The position numbers were made by a program, and so were the translations under genes. DNA of 64,000 bases. It comes from Acanthaster planci. Lineage: Eukaryota > Echinodermata > Asteroidea > Valvatida > Acanthasteridae. How positions within the stretch are numbered: the stretch's first letter is position 1; every line of letters starts with the position of its first letter. Where the stretch lies: contig NW_019091419.1 in assembly GCF_001949145.1 (NCBI RefSeq), positions 119,610 to 183,609 on the forward strand, in the 5' to 3' direction. This document shows, in pieces, positions 12,701 through 24,005 of this stretch. The notes beneath the pieces were generated by a model. That model saw only the letters and a program-made list of their open reading frames with translations, had not been told where the DNA came from and searched no databases.

Positions 12701-15700
12701 CGTCACTGTTGCCATAAAGTGACAAATTTTGCCATGGGGCACTGTATTTAGTTAACATTTGAGGTAATTGCGATTTGAGTGGATCACTTTCTCAAACTGA
12801 GAATTTGCAGAGAAGAACTTCAAGAGTTGACAAATCAAATACACTGTATTAAAACATAATCCGAAAATGCCATAAAATGCTAGACACTACCCTGTTCAGT
12901 CCTTAACTTGAATGTAATTTAGTATTATTCTAATAGTCACCTCAAACTTATCTCTTCCAAAAAATGAGGAAGACACAATCAGCAGCACACGTCTTGTTGC
13001 TATTGTCGGTGCCAACTTGTTACATTTTTACATAATTGTCTTTCAGCCTCTGAAGAAGAACTTGCAAAGTTCGAAACGTCAGGACGAACTATTTTTGATG
13101 ATTTTTTCAATATAATTAGAGAGTTAAATTTGTGTCTTCATGGTAAGCACCGTCAATATATCAATATTAGTTTGATATTGATATCGATTTGGTTATATTG
13201 ATACATTGAAAATATTGGATTTTGGAGAAACACTGAAAACATCAAAATTTTAAAAACATCAATATTGAAAAATATATCGAAAATTTCGCTACTGAGGGAC
13301 AAACTTTATTAAAAGATACGAAAGTGCATCATCACATTACCATAATTTTTGATAAGCCACGGCTTCTTACGTTGGTTCTCACGCGGAGTGAAAATGTCCC
13401 TGTAGCTTATACTCCAGGCGGCTTATACGGCGACATTTGAAGAATAAATTCAGTCACCTATCTCAGTCTCACACTCAATAATTCGCGTACACTTTGCCTC
13501 GAAAACATCACAAAATTTATCCTCCAAAACAGAGAATTATTTGCCAACCAAACGTACGTACGTGTAGACTAGCACCACGTGCTGATGATATCACTATGCA
13601 CGGCAGTGTGTATCCCATCCTATGTAGGCAACGTGAGCAATACATGTCTCCAACGTGAATTGGGTCACACCCGTTACAGTGTAGGGGTGTACCCTTAGAA
13701 CAATTTACCAGCAATTCACACCTGTTATAATACCTTGAAAATTAAAATGAATAGAATTTGATATATCCATAATATCGATAAAAAAAAAACATATTGGTAT
13801 CGGCAAAAATAGGATATCGACGGTGCCTACTTCATGGAAACAAACTCAGGTGGGCTGAATTTTGCCCTTCTATTGCAAATGTAATCTCTAAAACCACAAA
13901 CTTGCCCCTTTGTGGAAATGAAATATGAAGTTCAAACAACTTGAGCGAAACAAACTTCATCTGATTTGCCTGATTTCAATAGATTTGCTCAAAATGATTT
14001 CCTAACAGTGTCGGCATTAATTGTGGTAAAAATTGGGTAAAAATACAAATTGAAAACATTAATGACTCTGGTCCAACTTTATTTCTTTGTAAAAGTCAGT
14101 GACAATGTTGAGAGGAATTTCAAATTATTTTTGTCAGCTCAGGAACTTTCTTCGGGGGGATTACAGTAAAAGTAAACAGAATCGCTGATAATGTGGAATG
14201 ATTACCTCAGCATAATTGATGTTACGCCCAACGTAGTACTTGATGCAATCCATCACCGTCTCGCAATCCTCCGGGTTCAAAAGGGCTTGTAGTTCTATTC
14301 CATCAAAATTGCTGGGACAAAAAAAAGACAGACAAATATGTCAAAACTTGGGCTTTAAATAATCCAAACAGCACTGCAAGTACAATGTCACAGTAAGAAC
14401 ATGACAGAGTCCACACAAATTGTTTCGTATAGTAAGTTTCAGGTGCACGTGTTTCTGGCTCTGGCCTATTCAACCTTGTGTGGTAGTTCACCTCAAGAAT
14501 TTTCTGCATGAGAAAAAACTTCCAACATGAGGGAGTCGGGTTGGCGTAGTGGTTCTTTCCTCACCTTTTACCTCTGCAGCCCGGGTCCAATTCCCTAAAT
14601 TTGTGGGTTTTACCCAGAATATTCCTCTGGGGTTTTCCTCCCTTCTCTAAAACTGTAACTGCTTCTCACTGTCTCCTTTCTACAGGTTTCTTCAGGCTTA
14701 CGAGCTACAGTGCCTAGGACACTTTTGAGGAATCCCTGGTTTCATTACCAGAAAGACTAAATGACAATAATAATAACATAGACTGCAATGCAGCTGAAAT
14801 GTTGTGCATTTTCGTCAATGCACGTTCCACTCCTTTCACATTTCACCTTTCGGGTAGTTCTCGACGGAAGACGAAATACAGGATTTTAAACAAAGTTTAC
14901 GGACAGCACTGCATTGTTGAGGCACCAATAACAGAGAACTATGCCGAGGATAACCATGCATGGGAATAATATGTAAGAATATCACTTGTTTCACTGGAAA
15001 CAAAACTTGCACTTGGGACTCTAAATAATAAAGTAACTATGTACAGATTTAAATGAGGTTTTAAGATCGGCAAAGCACATATTTATTTCCATTCACACCT
15101 TTTTGAGCCAGAAACTCAAAGTTAAAAAGTTATGAAGTTATGATGATTTTGTTCAACAATTATACTTCTTTTTTTAAACACCACTCTGAGTGTATTATGG
15201 TATGCACCTCTTGCCAGTAATTGTAAAAAAATCTCCTTATATGAAGAGTGGTTCATCCGTGGCATGTACTCAGGTGGCACAGAAGGAGATAAGCCAGTGG
15301 CAAGGGACATTGTATGTAACTGTCCATTCTCCTAAGCCGGTCTTAAATGAACGTCTAAGACCGACCCAAAAAAATTCATTCACATTCATACATACCTTGC
15401 AGGGCAGAATGACACAAGTTAAATAATGATGAATTTCCAATGATTTCGCTTAATAATTGTACCGTTTTTAAACACCCCTTAATGTTATGTTATGGTATTT
15501 TCCTCCTGCAGGCCAGTGTTTTATCAACCATGTCAACCACGTAAGACCAGCCATGTGAAAAGCTCCCAACCAAGAGGAACGGCTAAATAAAGTGCAAATA
15601 AAAACGGAAAAGCTTGACTGTTAATTGAGATTAGTCTGGATCGCCATGCAGAAATTGTAGAGGTGACTTCAACGGCTAACAACAGAGGGCTTGTTGAAGA

Positions 15701-18700
15701 TTTACTTCTTTATCCAATTGCCTTGTCTATTAAAAAGTTTTTTGGCATGGGTTGGACCAAGTGAAATATAATCCAGTTCTATTTGGCATTTTTTTCACCA
15801 TTTTTCTTCATGGCAGAGTTGGGTTTGTCTTGAAGAAACAAGGTCTAGACTGTACGAGAGAGTGTTCTGCAGAATATACAATTTGGCATAGGACAACTGC
15901 ACTGTAGTCAACATGCTATTTTATCTCGTTGCACATGTTGACAATGTACGTACCATAGCGTCGGTGTCAGGCATTGAAAAACATTAACTCAAGCCCACAA
16001 ATTACGCATAGACAGTCCCCTTTAACCAACATTATTTACCTGCCAATGTCTTGCCTAAGGTGCATCACATTAGCTGCCATCCGTTGGAACACAGCCCTGG
16101 GTTGGCAAGCCTGCAGGTAATCTGGTCGGTACCCATGCATGCCGATGTGCAAACTGCTCATCAGGACTTCAGCAGAGGTCATCATGCGACCTTTCTTGAA
16201 GGCGTCGATGAAAAGGTTGGTATCCGACTCTTTGAAACCACTGAAGAAAAATACACAAGATTTCCAAAATATCACAGCTGGTTACTAACGCTATCACAAA
16301 TACACTGCCAAAATTGTATGCCTGGGAAGAATAACTCAACGGCCAATTTGTCATACTAAGGCAAGTTTTTGTGTTCTCAATTTGCAAATCTTAAACCCAT
16401 CAAACATAATGACGTGAATACTCCATGAAATCCAATTCAAAAAAACATTTACCGAACAACTTACACCCAAAGTTCTCTTTGAGAAATTTTTTACATGGAT
16501 TTAAAAGACAGACTGTTTAAATTTAGTAAAAATTTTAATAACGGGCAACCAAGTGTTTCGTACTCTGAGGAGTAATTCCAGCAGAGCACAAAATGACCGG
16601 GAAAGTTGACAGGTCGAAGCGTGATACCGAGTTTCCTGACCACGGCCTCATACAGAATGCACAGCGTGATGGGTATGGCCAGCTTCGTGGTCAGGACCTT
16701 CAAAACAAAACACATCAAGCACAACCATGAATCACACAGTATTTGTGAGGGCGAAATAACACCACCACTTGGAGGTACAAACAGACATAAATCTAAGGTC
16801 GTTAATGCAAGTCTACTGCTGATGTTACTCATAAGTGTTGCGATGCCAATTTTTTATTCTTAGCATAAAGTGACACTCTTATATCAACCAAAAGTACTGC
16901 TTTCATCATATCACACCGGGGCCTTACCAGTGACATGTAAGAGTTGCTTTCATTGTAGAAATCCTCACTGTTGCCTTGGAAATTCATCTCCTTGAACATG
17001 ACCTCATTGACTGCATCAAAGACCTCATAGCACTGTTCTGGTGTCATCTCCACGGCCCCTGGAGCATTACACACACAAGAAAGTGACACAGACTTTAGCT
17101 CTTATCAGTTAATGTCCTAGTAATACAAATAGTGCCATATTTAGCCGGTGCCTGCTGGAAAGGTTGGTTCACAAGATCAAAAGATGGCAAGGTGTGCAAA
17201 AGGCATGGAGCATAAGAGAATTTCTTTAGAAGATATTAAGCACAAGAGGATTTTTTGACAATATTTCTTAACCCCTTCGCGCCGGGAAGCGGCTATAGCC
17301 GCCATCAAAATTGAGATCCTCAGCCCGCTTTTCAGCTATTATTCTCGGCCCATGTTCGAGCGAACATGGTGAAAGACCCTGAGTCTTGTGTACATGGTAA
17401 TTGGTCTTTGTGTGTAGCCCAGAAATGAAAAGACCGATTTTGCATCATAATCACCACCTTCACAATAGTCCCCACTTCTTTAAAAAGAGGCAACGGGAAT
17501 GTGGAAGCTTGAGTAGAACCGCAGGCCACTGAACAATCAGCCTTTTCACAGTGTAATTCAAAGCGTGCACAGCACGCTGGGCCACAAACTGAGAATTTGC
17601 AGTTTGGCAGGTGGCCATCGTGGCCAAGTGAGGCTGGAATTCTTGGAGGCGGCTTTCGGAAAGAAATTCCCGCCGAGAAGGGGTTAATTATTCATTTAGA
17701 AAGTACTTTCAAAAATTAAAAAAAAACGAACACATTTTTAAAAAAGTAAATGTAAACTTGATTCATTTCCTGGAAAAGAATAGACCTTCCATTCTAGTGG
17801 AAACATCCCTCTCTGCTCACTGCATGCAACAGCAAATTGGGGTATGCATAATTCACTTCAACTGGAGACAACAAAACAATATCTGCATGTTTTCCGGCTT
17901 TCGAACCCGCACTGAACCAACTCCAACCTTCAATTCTCATTTGGGTGGAACAATAACTTGCAAAACGCTCAACCACAAACATGTTTGTCGACAAGGCTGT
18001 GAAAACACACCCCTGGTATGGATACTTTTGTTTTGGACTAACTTGTTTCTATCCACTGGACTACCCATTAAATCGTTCCAAAATGCCTTCTACTTGCCAA
18101 AAGCAAATATGTGCAATGTATTTTTTGCCAACATCAATGAGAGGGTCCCAGAACCAATTTCTTCTCTTGACTGAGCACGGATCTTTCGGGCTACACTAAC
18201 GGGATCTAGCTGGGACGGGTACCTCCAATGTTGCTATGGTAACTTGGGTGATCCATTTTCAGCTTCCTCCTGGCCCTCTCAGCAATTTGACTGACTTCCT
18301 GCCTGATGCTGTCCTTGGGAGACGGGCTGAAGAAATTGTGCCACCTCTCAAACAAAATGGCGCCTTGAGTCAACGGGGTAAACCATCAAAATATGTGTTT
18401 ACAGTTTGAGTCATTTCACAGTGCTGCATGCCATTTCCAGAGCAAAAAAACAGTGCTCTGAGCATTGGGTGTTTTTCATCAACAGTCCAGGTTGAAACCC
18501 CAGCTTTCACTGATTACAGCAAGGAGTCAATCCTGCTTCATTGTAATCACACAATGTGCAATAACCACACCTAAACATTGCACTGTGTAATTGTACTGGG
18601 CTGTCGCCTTCTTACTTTTGACACTTTGCCTGAAAAAACCTGTAGCCTGCTTCTCAAGGACTAAAAGGGACCATGCAATACAATAATGCAGTTCAACCCT

Positions 18701-21700
18701 CAAAATTGCACCTTTGTTTCACTTACAGTACTTTGTAGCTAGTTTGGTGACACACCCCTCCCCACCATTAACTCAAGTGACCCCACAAGACCATGACAAA
18801 ACCGAAGTCTGAATTTGAGCCACAAGCTACTCAAATGAACTGCAACAAAACACTTCCATGTCACTGTTCCCCCTGTTTAACTTACGACTGGTTTAGTGTT
18901 TAGTCTTGCGACTGATCTTGTGTGTTGTCAAGTGTCTGGTTTTTTGACTGGGCTTGTGACTGGTGACAGGTCATGACTGGTCCTGAATCTCGTCATGAGT
19001 CTAGTTTTCTGTCTGATCCTGTGTCGATTCTTGTGACTGCTTGTGTGNNNNNNNNNNNNNNNNNNNNNNNNNNNNNNNNNNNNNNNNNNNNNNNNNNNNN
19101 NNNNNNNNNNNNNNNNNNNNNNNNNNNNNNNNNNNNNNNNNNNNNNNNNNNNNNNNNNNNNNNNNNNNNNNNNNNNNNNNNNNNNNNNNNNNNNNNNNNN
19201 NNNNNNNNNNNNNNNNNNNNNNNNNNNNNNNNNNNNNNNNNNNNNNNNNNNNNNNNNNNNNNNNNNNNNNNNNNNNNNNNNNNNNNNNNNNNNNNNNNNN
19301 NNNNNNNNNNNNNNNNNNNNNNNNNNNNNNNNNNNNNNNNNNNNNNNNNNNNNNNNNNNNNNNNNNNNNNNNNNNNNNNNNNNNNNNNNTTGTGACTGAC
19401 TCTGTGTCTGATTCTGTGTCTGGTCATGTGATGGTCCCGACTACAACAATGCTCAGGGAACAGATCTGGACATCTTTGCGTCAGTCTCACCTTCCAGCAG
19501 ACTTTGCTGTTCTATGGGCAGGGCCAAGAGTGCTTGCCATTCCTGCCTCAGCTTGGTACGGCAGAGGTAGCGCAGGGTTTTCTCAGCATAGTACCGTAGG
19601 GTCAAATCTTTGTACCTAATGGTCCAAAGAAGCAAAGACTGACAATTTAATGACCAGTTTTCTAAGATGGGGGGGGGACTTCCAATCATAGGGTTGGAGG
19701 TTCGAATCTAGCTACTGGCAGTATGTTGTGGCCCTTGGCAAGCCACTTCACCCCCACTTGCCTCTCTCCACCCAGGAGTATAAAAGGGCACCAGCATTAG
19801 CTGGGAAGCAACCTGTGATCGACTGGCATACCATCCAGGGGGAACAGAAGTATTCTCAGTCATTCCATGCCAAAGAAACCAGAGATAAACATTGGCTTGA
19901 TGAGCCAAGTTGGATCGGACCAGACTTGCTTTCTAAGGTGCACTTTTTATAAAGCTTTATGCTCTTCTCCAGCATCCAACTATTTGATATCCTATTAGAA
20001 CAAAGAGTGCAGAAAGGTGACATTTAAAAAAATACCCTTTTCTGCACACAACTGGGTGCCAATGCCGAATACAATCAGGGAAACCCTTAAGTATTCTTCC
20101 TTAAAAGACACCACAGTTGTAATTATGAATAGGAAAGGTTGCTTTAACATGAAAACCCAAAATTCATTAGAGCACCTATGAAAATATGTAATTAAAACAA
20201 AAACTAAAAATAAGGTTAACAGAAACATAAAGGTGCAGTGAACAAACTGCACTGCACAGACCCAGTCTTACCAACAAAACTTACTTATCTTCATCATTAA
20301 CAAGGGTCATCAGCACTTCGTCCATCAGGGCCTGGCACAGATCACTCCTGTAGTACAGCTCCTTCAGTGGCCGGAAGTGGGAGTAGGTCACCTCGTCCCG
20401 GAGGAAACACTTGGCCGACAGGCCAGCCACCAGGCTCTTGACTGTCTCTGGAAGTTTGTGGAGCTGCCTGCAGTGGTCTAGCCAAGCAGAGGTAGGCTTC
20501 ATGCTGTCGGCGACTTGCTGAAGACATGGAAACCTGTAAAGGAACACAGTTAGTGTTACACCTCCTGACCGTTCAACATCTCGCAACATTACACATGATC
20601 TGTGCAATATCACGCACATAATTTTCTTCATAAACAGCCAAAATTGAACCGATGCCATATAATTGCTCAGTTTTCCCCTTCAGAGTGAGTGAGTGCAAGG
20701 CATATTTGATTGTTGGGTCAGGTACATGGATGGCAAACGGAAGTGGAACTTTGTTTTCCCAGGCCTATCCAGAATATTAACCTCTCTTGTATTTAATTGA
20801 ATCCCAAGGTAAATTGCATGATACATGTATGTCACTTTTCTTTTAGTAAAAGGAAAGTGACTTGTGAAATTTCTCTTGGGTTTTACTTCAATGATCCAGT
20901 GCTCCTGAATGTGGTCAATGGAGATCTTTCATTAACTGTTAAAAAATATCAAATGTTACATATGGTCTTTAATTATCAGCTGTAAAGCATCTCATTGGTC
21001 AACTGGTCAGTGTTAGTACCTTCAAGCAACAGGTCATGATTTTGATAGGTGGTGGAGATCATTTTTTTTCCTATCTTGTCTTTTCTGAAACAAAAAATTT
21101 CCTTGTTACCTTCGATTAGGTCCCTTGTCTCAGTGAAACAAATTGAAATCTTTTGGGAAATTCATTTCCCAAGACCTACATGTATGAGGCTTGTTATCCA
21201 CATGAGAGTCTGAGAGTTGTAAATGTTGACAAGCCCCATCCGTGGGTAAAGATTCATGACTTTGAAGAATTCATTCAAGGAAAATGCTGTCCAAAAACTT
21301 ATTCCAACTGACTGGCACATGTGCATTGTTGTATCACTGGTTAGAAGTACAGCCTCACAAATTGTGACGTATCTGCCCAAGCGTGCTCAGGCTGAACCAT
21401 CCACAAAAACATCTTGATACAGTTACCAATATCTACAAAACTGGCTCTGGCTAGGCCTATATGTAGGCCTACATTTGTTCCAGTAACAGATCAAGTGTGT
21501 TTTGGTTGTGACACAGTACAGTATGTGGCACACAGACCGAGTACAAACCTAACACATGTGACTTGTCTGAAAAATTCTAATTGTTAAAAGTAAATGCTTC
21601 GGAATTTTCTGGGCTAAATATCACTTTTTAGGACATGTTATGACTTTCAGATGGGTCTTACAGCATTATAAGGGAAGATCAGTGTTGTCTGTACATGGAA

Positions 21701-23052
21701 CTCTTTCTCCCACCACAGGCCTACAGTCATGACAGTACAGTTTGAAATTTAATCATGTTAATGGCAACAATTATTGCCATAATGCTGATACTGCATGACT
21801 GATTTTATACAATGGTAGAAAGGCACTGTGGGTAGAAAAAAGGGCAATGATTCCTTCCAATAATGCCTTTCTACCATTGTGCAAAATCACTCCTGCCTTA
21901 TCGGCAAAAGGGCTTATCAACACAATTAGGCCTAGGCCTAGCCCCACATGTAGGGCTGTAGTGTAGTGGCTCTCTTTTACAATCTGTCTCTTATCTGTTG
22001 CCACCACAGCCCTACTTCAAGGCATGTCTTAAATGCCTGAAATCCAAACTGCAGGACTGTCACAAACTTTGAATCTTCGAGAATGACGCAACAATTTTAC
22101 TTACACCGGCGTATTCCTCAGAGTTTGGACTTTTACAGGAGCACTCTAAAGCTTTCCGAAACTGTATATTTTCTGATGTATTGCACCTTGAAAACAGCAG
22201 TGATTTCAAGGCACCCGACAGGCACTCTGGTATACATGTAGGTTGTACCATACGCAAGAATCGCTGCTTTCATTTTTAAAAATAGCGCCGCCCACGGTTA
22301 GCATAGAAATATCACAGGCCCTCTTTTCAAGGTGCCATACATCAGAAAATATGTGGTTTTGGAAAGCTTTAGGGTGCTCATATGACAGTCCAAACTATGA
22401 GGAATACACTGGTGTAAGTAAAAGTGTCGAGTCATTCTCATTTCGGAAGATACAGTGTATGAGGATTCAAAGTTTTTGACAATCCTGCAGTTTGGATTTC
22501 AGGCATTTAAGACATGCTTTGAAGTAGGGCTGCAGTGGCTCTCTTTTACAATCTGTTTCTTATCTGTCACCACCACAGCCCCAATGTGGGGTTAGCATGG
22601 TTAGGCCTAGGCCCCACCCCAATCACACCATGCCATGGTCCATGGGTTATCCCATGTTCCTTCATAATCACATGCACATGTGAGCACACGATGATTACGG
22701 TCTAAACAGATGACGTGTGAGATAACCGGTGAAAATGACAGCAGCCCCACAACTCTGTGACATGACGTAATACGCATATGCCAGCAATACTGCCATGACA
22801 TGACTGCCAGTGCCAGTAAACAAAATGTTGGCACTGCACTTGCACTGCGTACCGATACAGCAGCTTAACTTTCCAAAGCTCGTTGTCGCTGATTATTCCG
22901 AGGTAACGCTTACAAGTTGTTCCAAAGTTAACCACATCTCTAAAATAAAGGCTGGGCTGGGTTAAAACTAAAGTGACTATTTCTGTCGGTAAGAAATCAA
23001 AGAAGTTAATGTCGGCTGATTCGGCACTCATATTCTCCGAGCAGTCTGCCAT
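9719..23052 (-). CDS. FBXO21: FBXO21, F-box only protein 21, complete 12-exon coding region
   Basis: Exons in transcript order: 23052-22853, 20533-20285, 19615-19491, 18363-18223, 17058-16928, 16697-16564, 16240-16040, 14311-14206, 12594-12481, 11634-11552, 11378-11221, 9888-9719 (stop 9721-9719). All are GT-AG and in phase, totalling 1812 nt and 603 residues; human FBXO21 is about 628. The F-box is near residues 16-65 (FLPTEIVTLVL, then a region ending LWKVKLLYR). Residues about 240-400 match the SirB1/transglutaminase-like region (LRPVNFPGHFVL). Residues about 480-600 match the YccV/HspQ-like domain (CVIYGWDP, QPFYNVLVEDCSNRYAAQ, HPEVGKYFQNFTG). F-box proteins recruit substrates to SKP1-CUL1 ubiquitin ligases. 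The ATG at 23050-23052 is the first in the F-box frame. Confidence 0.96.
12005..12289. repeat. 23-bp minisatellite in FBXO21 intron
   Basis: About twelve tandem copies of a 23-bp unit resembling AGGGCCTATGGAACACTGG followed by TGCT. Copies vary at several positions and one (near 12185-12198) carries a 6-bp insertion. The array lies between the exons at 11552-11634 and 12481-12594. Confidence 0.85.
13050..13086 (+). other. Hammerhead-like stem-loop motif, probably a retroelement relic
   Basis: The stretch starts CTGAAGA, which fits the hammerhead core CUGANGA. A 6-bp hairpin follows (GAACTT at 13058-13063 with AAGTTC at 13067-13072), then GAAA and a short CGTC/GACG stem. The base expected to be U before the cleavage site is A (13087), one extra A precedes stem II, and no stem I is obvious. 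Penelope-like elements are known to carry short hammerhead motifs. I infer a decayed relic, not an active ribozyme. Confidence 0.3.
13144..13829. mobile_element. hAT-like non-autonomous DNA transposon with 8-bp target duplication
   Basis: The element is 686 bp long. Its ends are TAAGCACCGTC (left) and GACGGTGCCTA (right), inverted with one mismatch. It is flanked by an exact 8-bp direct repeat, CTTCATGG, at 13136-13143 and 13830-13837. An 8-bp duplication is the hAT hallmark. The subterminal regions on both sides are rich in ATATCGATA-type words, and no transposase reading frame is present. It lies in an FBXO21 intron. Confidence 0.82.
14528..14779 (+). mobile_element. tRNA-derived SINE, family A copy 1
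   Basis: The head contains an RNA polymerase III A-box-like TTGGCGTAGTGGTT near 14540 and a B-box-like GGTCCAATTCC near 14584. A body of about 170 bp follows, then a tail of AATAATAATAA type. The body is shared with 61805-62045, which shows that it is a dispersed family. It sits upstream of the 14206-14311 exon in transcript sense, in an FBXO21 intron. Confidence 0.75.
17268..17687. mobile_element. piggyBac-like non-autonomous element (TTAA-flanked)
   Basis: TTAA at 17268-17271 and 17684-17687 bounds inverted ends CCCCTTCGCGCCGGGAA (left) and CCCCTTCTCGGCGGGAA (right, read inward), which match at 15 of 17 positions. A TTAA duplication with CC-starting ends is the piggyBac signature. The 420-bp body has no transposase. 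It is in the FBXO21 intron between exons 17058-16928 and 18363-18223. Confidence 0.78.
18890..19440. repeat. TGACTGGTC/TGTGTCTGATTC minisatellite spanning an assembly gap
   Basis: Both sides of the N run (19048-19389) are made of short degenerate units such as TCTGATTCTGTG and TTGTGACTGGTC. The repeat therefore probably fills the gap and caused it. It lies about 50 bp from the FBXO21 exon at 19491-19615. Confidence 0.75.
19048..19389. other. Assembly gap (N)
   Basis: A run of 342 N in the FBXO21 intron. Reading frames crossing it are meaningless. Confidence 0.99.
19690..19925 (+). mobile_element. tRNA-derived SINE, second family (5' part weak)
   Basis: A B-box GGTTCGAATC is present near 19710. 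It is followed by a typical SINE body containing GGCCCTTGGCAAGCCACTTC and the word GAGTATAAAAGGG. The A-box region is not clear, so the 5' end may be truncated. This copy differs in sequence from the family at 14528 and 61805. Confidence 0.6.
20572..20785 (+). repeat. Dispersed repeat R1, copy 1
   Basis: About 210 bp that aligns in the same orientation with 23791-24005. Shared words include GAACCGAT, TATAATTGCTCAGTT and TGGTGGGTCAG-like segments followed by ATGGATGGCAAA. It lies in FBXO21 intron 1, just upstream of exon 2. The superfamily is unknown. Confidence 0.7.
21926..22613. repeat. Large inverted repeat with a core in non-mirrored orientation
   Basis: The left arm 21926-22200 and the right arm 22321-22613 are reverse complements at roughly 80-90 percent by eye, separated by about 120 bp. 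Landmarks are TTTAAATGCC-type words, CTGAAATCCAAACTGCAGGA and TATTTTCTGATGTAT. Each arm carries a core (21951-22014 and 22525-22582) with its own short inverted ends TAGGGCTG/CAGCCC. The inside of the core is in the same orientation in both arms. It lies in FBXO21 intron 1. Confidence 0.75.
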
Positions 23053-23165
23053 GATGAAAGTAATGCGCCCTCAAGTGTCAACGATGACACATTGTTTACA
23101 AACAAATGGCGCGTGTTCAAGAGAGCGGCACGTGTTCAGCTTCCGATCACCTTCATGGGATACAA

Positions 23166-23268
23166 CTAGCTCTAGTAAGTGAATTATTAGTATTCCTCTT
23201 TTTCAAATTTTGTACCGGATCGGTTAATTGAAAAAGAGGAATGCTAAAGCTCCACTTAGTAGAGCTAG
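23166..23268. repeat. Short palindrome upstream of FBXO21 start
   Basis: About 40-bp arms (from CTAGCTCTA at 23166 and to TAGAGCTAG at 23268) pair around a loop of about 20 bp. The shared block includes ATTCCTCTTTTTCAA. It lies about 115-215 bp upstream of the FBXO21 ATG, in the promoter or 5' untranslated region. It is probably a foldback MITE. Confidence 0.7.
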
Positions 23269-23790
23269 GATACAGCTAGCCTATGTTTGATGGGGACTAT
23301 GGCAGGAGTACTTTCGACGCCCACTGGCCTAGGATGCAGCGTAAGTTTGTGCGGGCATAACGTTAGATTTTAAACCAGTTCGAGAAGGGTGCAGGTAAAT
23401 CACTGAAACCGTGTAGAGGTGTGTTCTTAGTTATTGCTCCATGCTGAAACACTGTCCATGAGTCTGATGGTACTCCCCTAGTCTTGTAACCTGTTTCGTT
23501 CACGTTAATCAGAAAATATATGATGTGTGTGGTATGTGATTTTATTATGATGAGATACACACACAGGGACACCACCCCGTGAAACGTTTGTGCATACACG
23601 TAAATGGTGCTTGCACGCCATGAGTCTTGTCAGTGTGGCATCATATGGAGGGAAGGATTTGTGTGAGGTACATGACAAGATGCTCACAGAATTTACAAAA
23701 CAAAACCTGCGCTACATGTATGTGGCAGACCATGCAAGCACTCAGTTATCATGGTTACTCTAAGTCATGCAGGAAGGAAATAAAAGACCA

Positions 23791-24005
23791 CTCAACATGT
23801 TGCAATGCTACACTTAATTTGTACAAAATTACACACATAATTCTTTTTCACTTACAACCAGTACTGAACCGATACTATATAATTGCTCAGTTCTCCCCTG
23901 GGCGAGATCAGGGCATATCCAATGGTTGGGTCAGATACGTGGATGGCAAATGGATGTGCAAATTTTCCCCTAAGCCTGACCAAAAAAATTCAGAATATTG
24001 GCCTT
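23791..24005 (+). repeat. Dispersed repeat R1, copy 2
   Basis: Direct-orientation match to 20572-20785, including the run TATAATTGCTCAGTT and ATGGATGGCAAA. It lies upstream of FBXO21. Confidence 0.7.

Noticed and set aside
18973-19619. Open frames running through the N gap
   Set aside because: They are artefacts of untranslated N; only the 19615-19491 minus-strand exon is real there.
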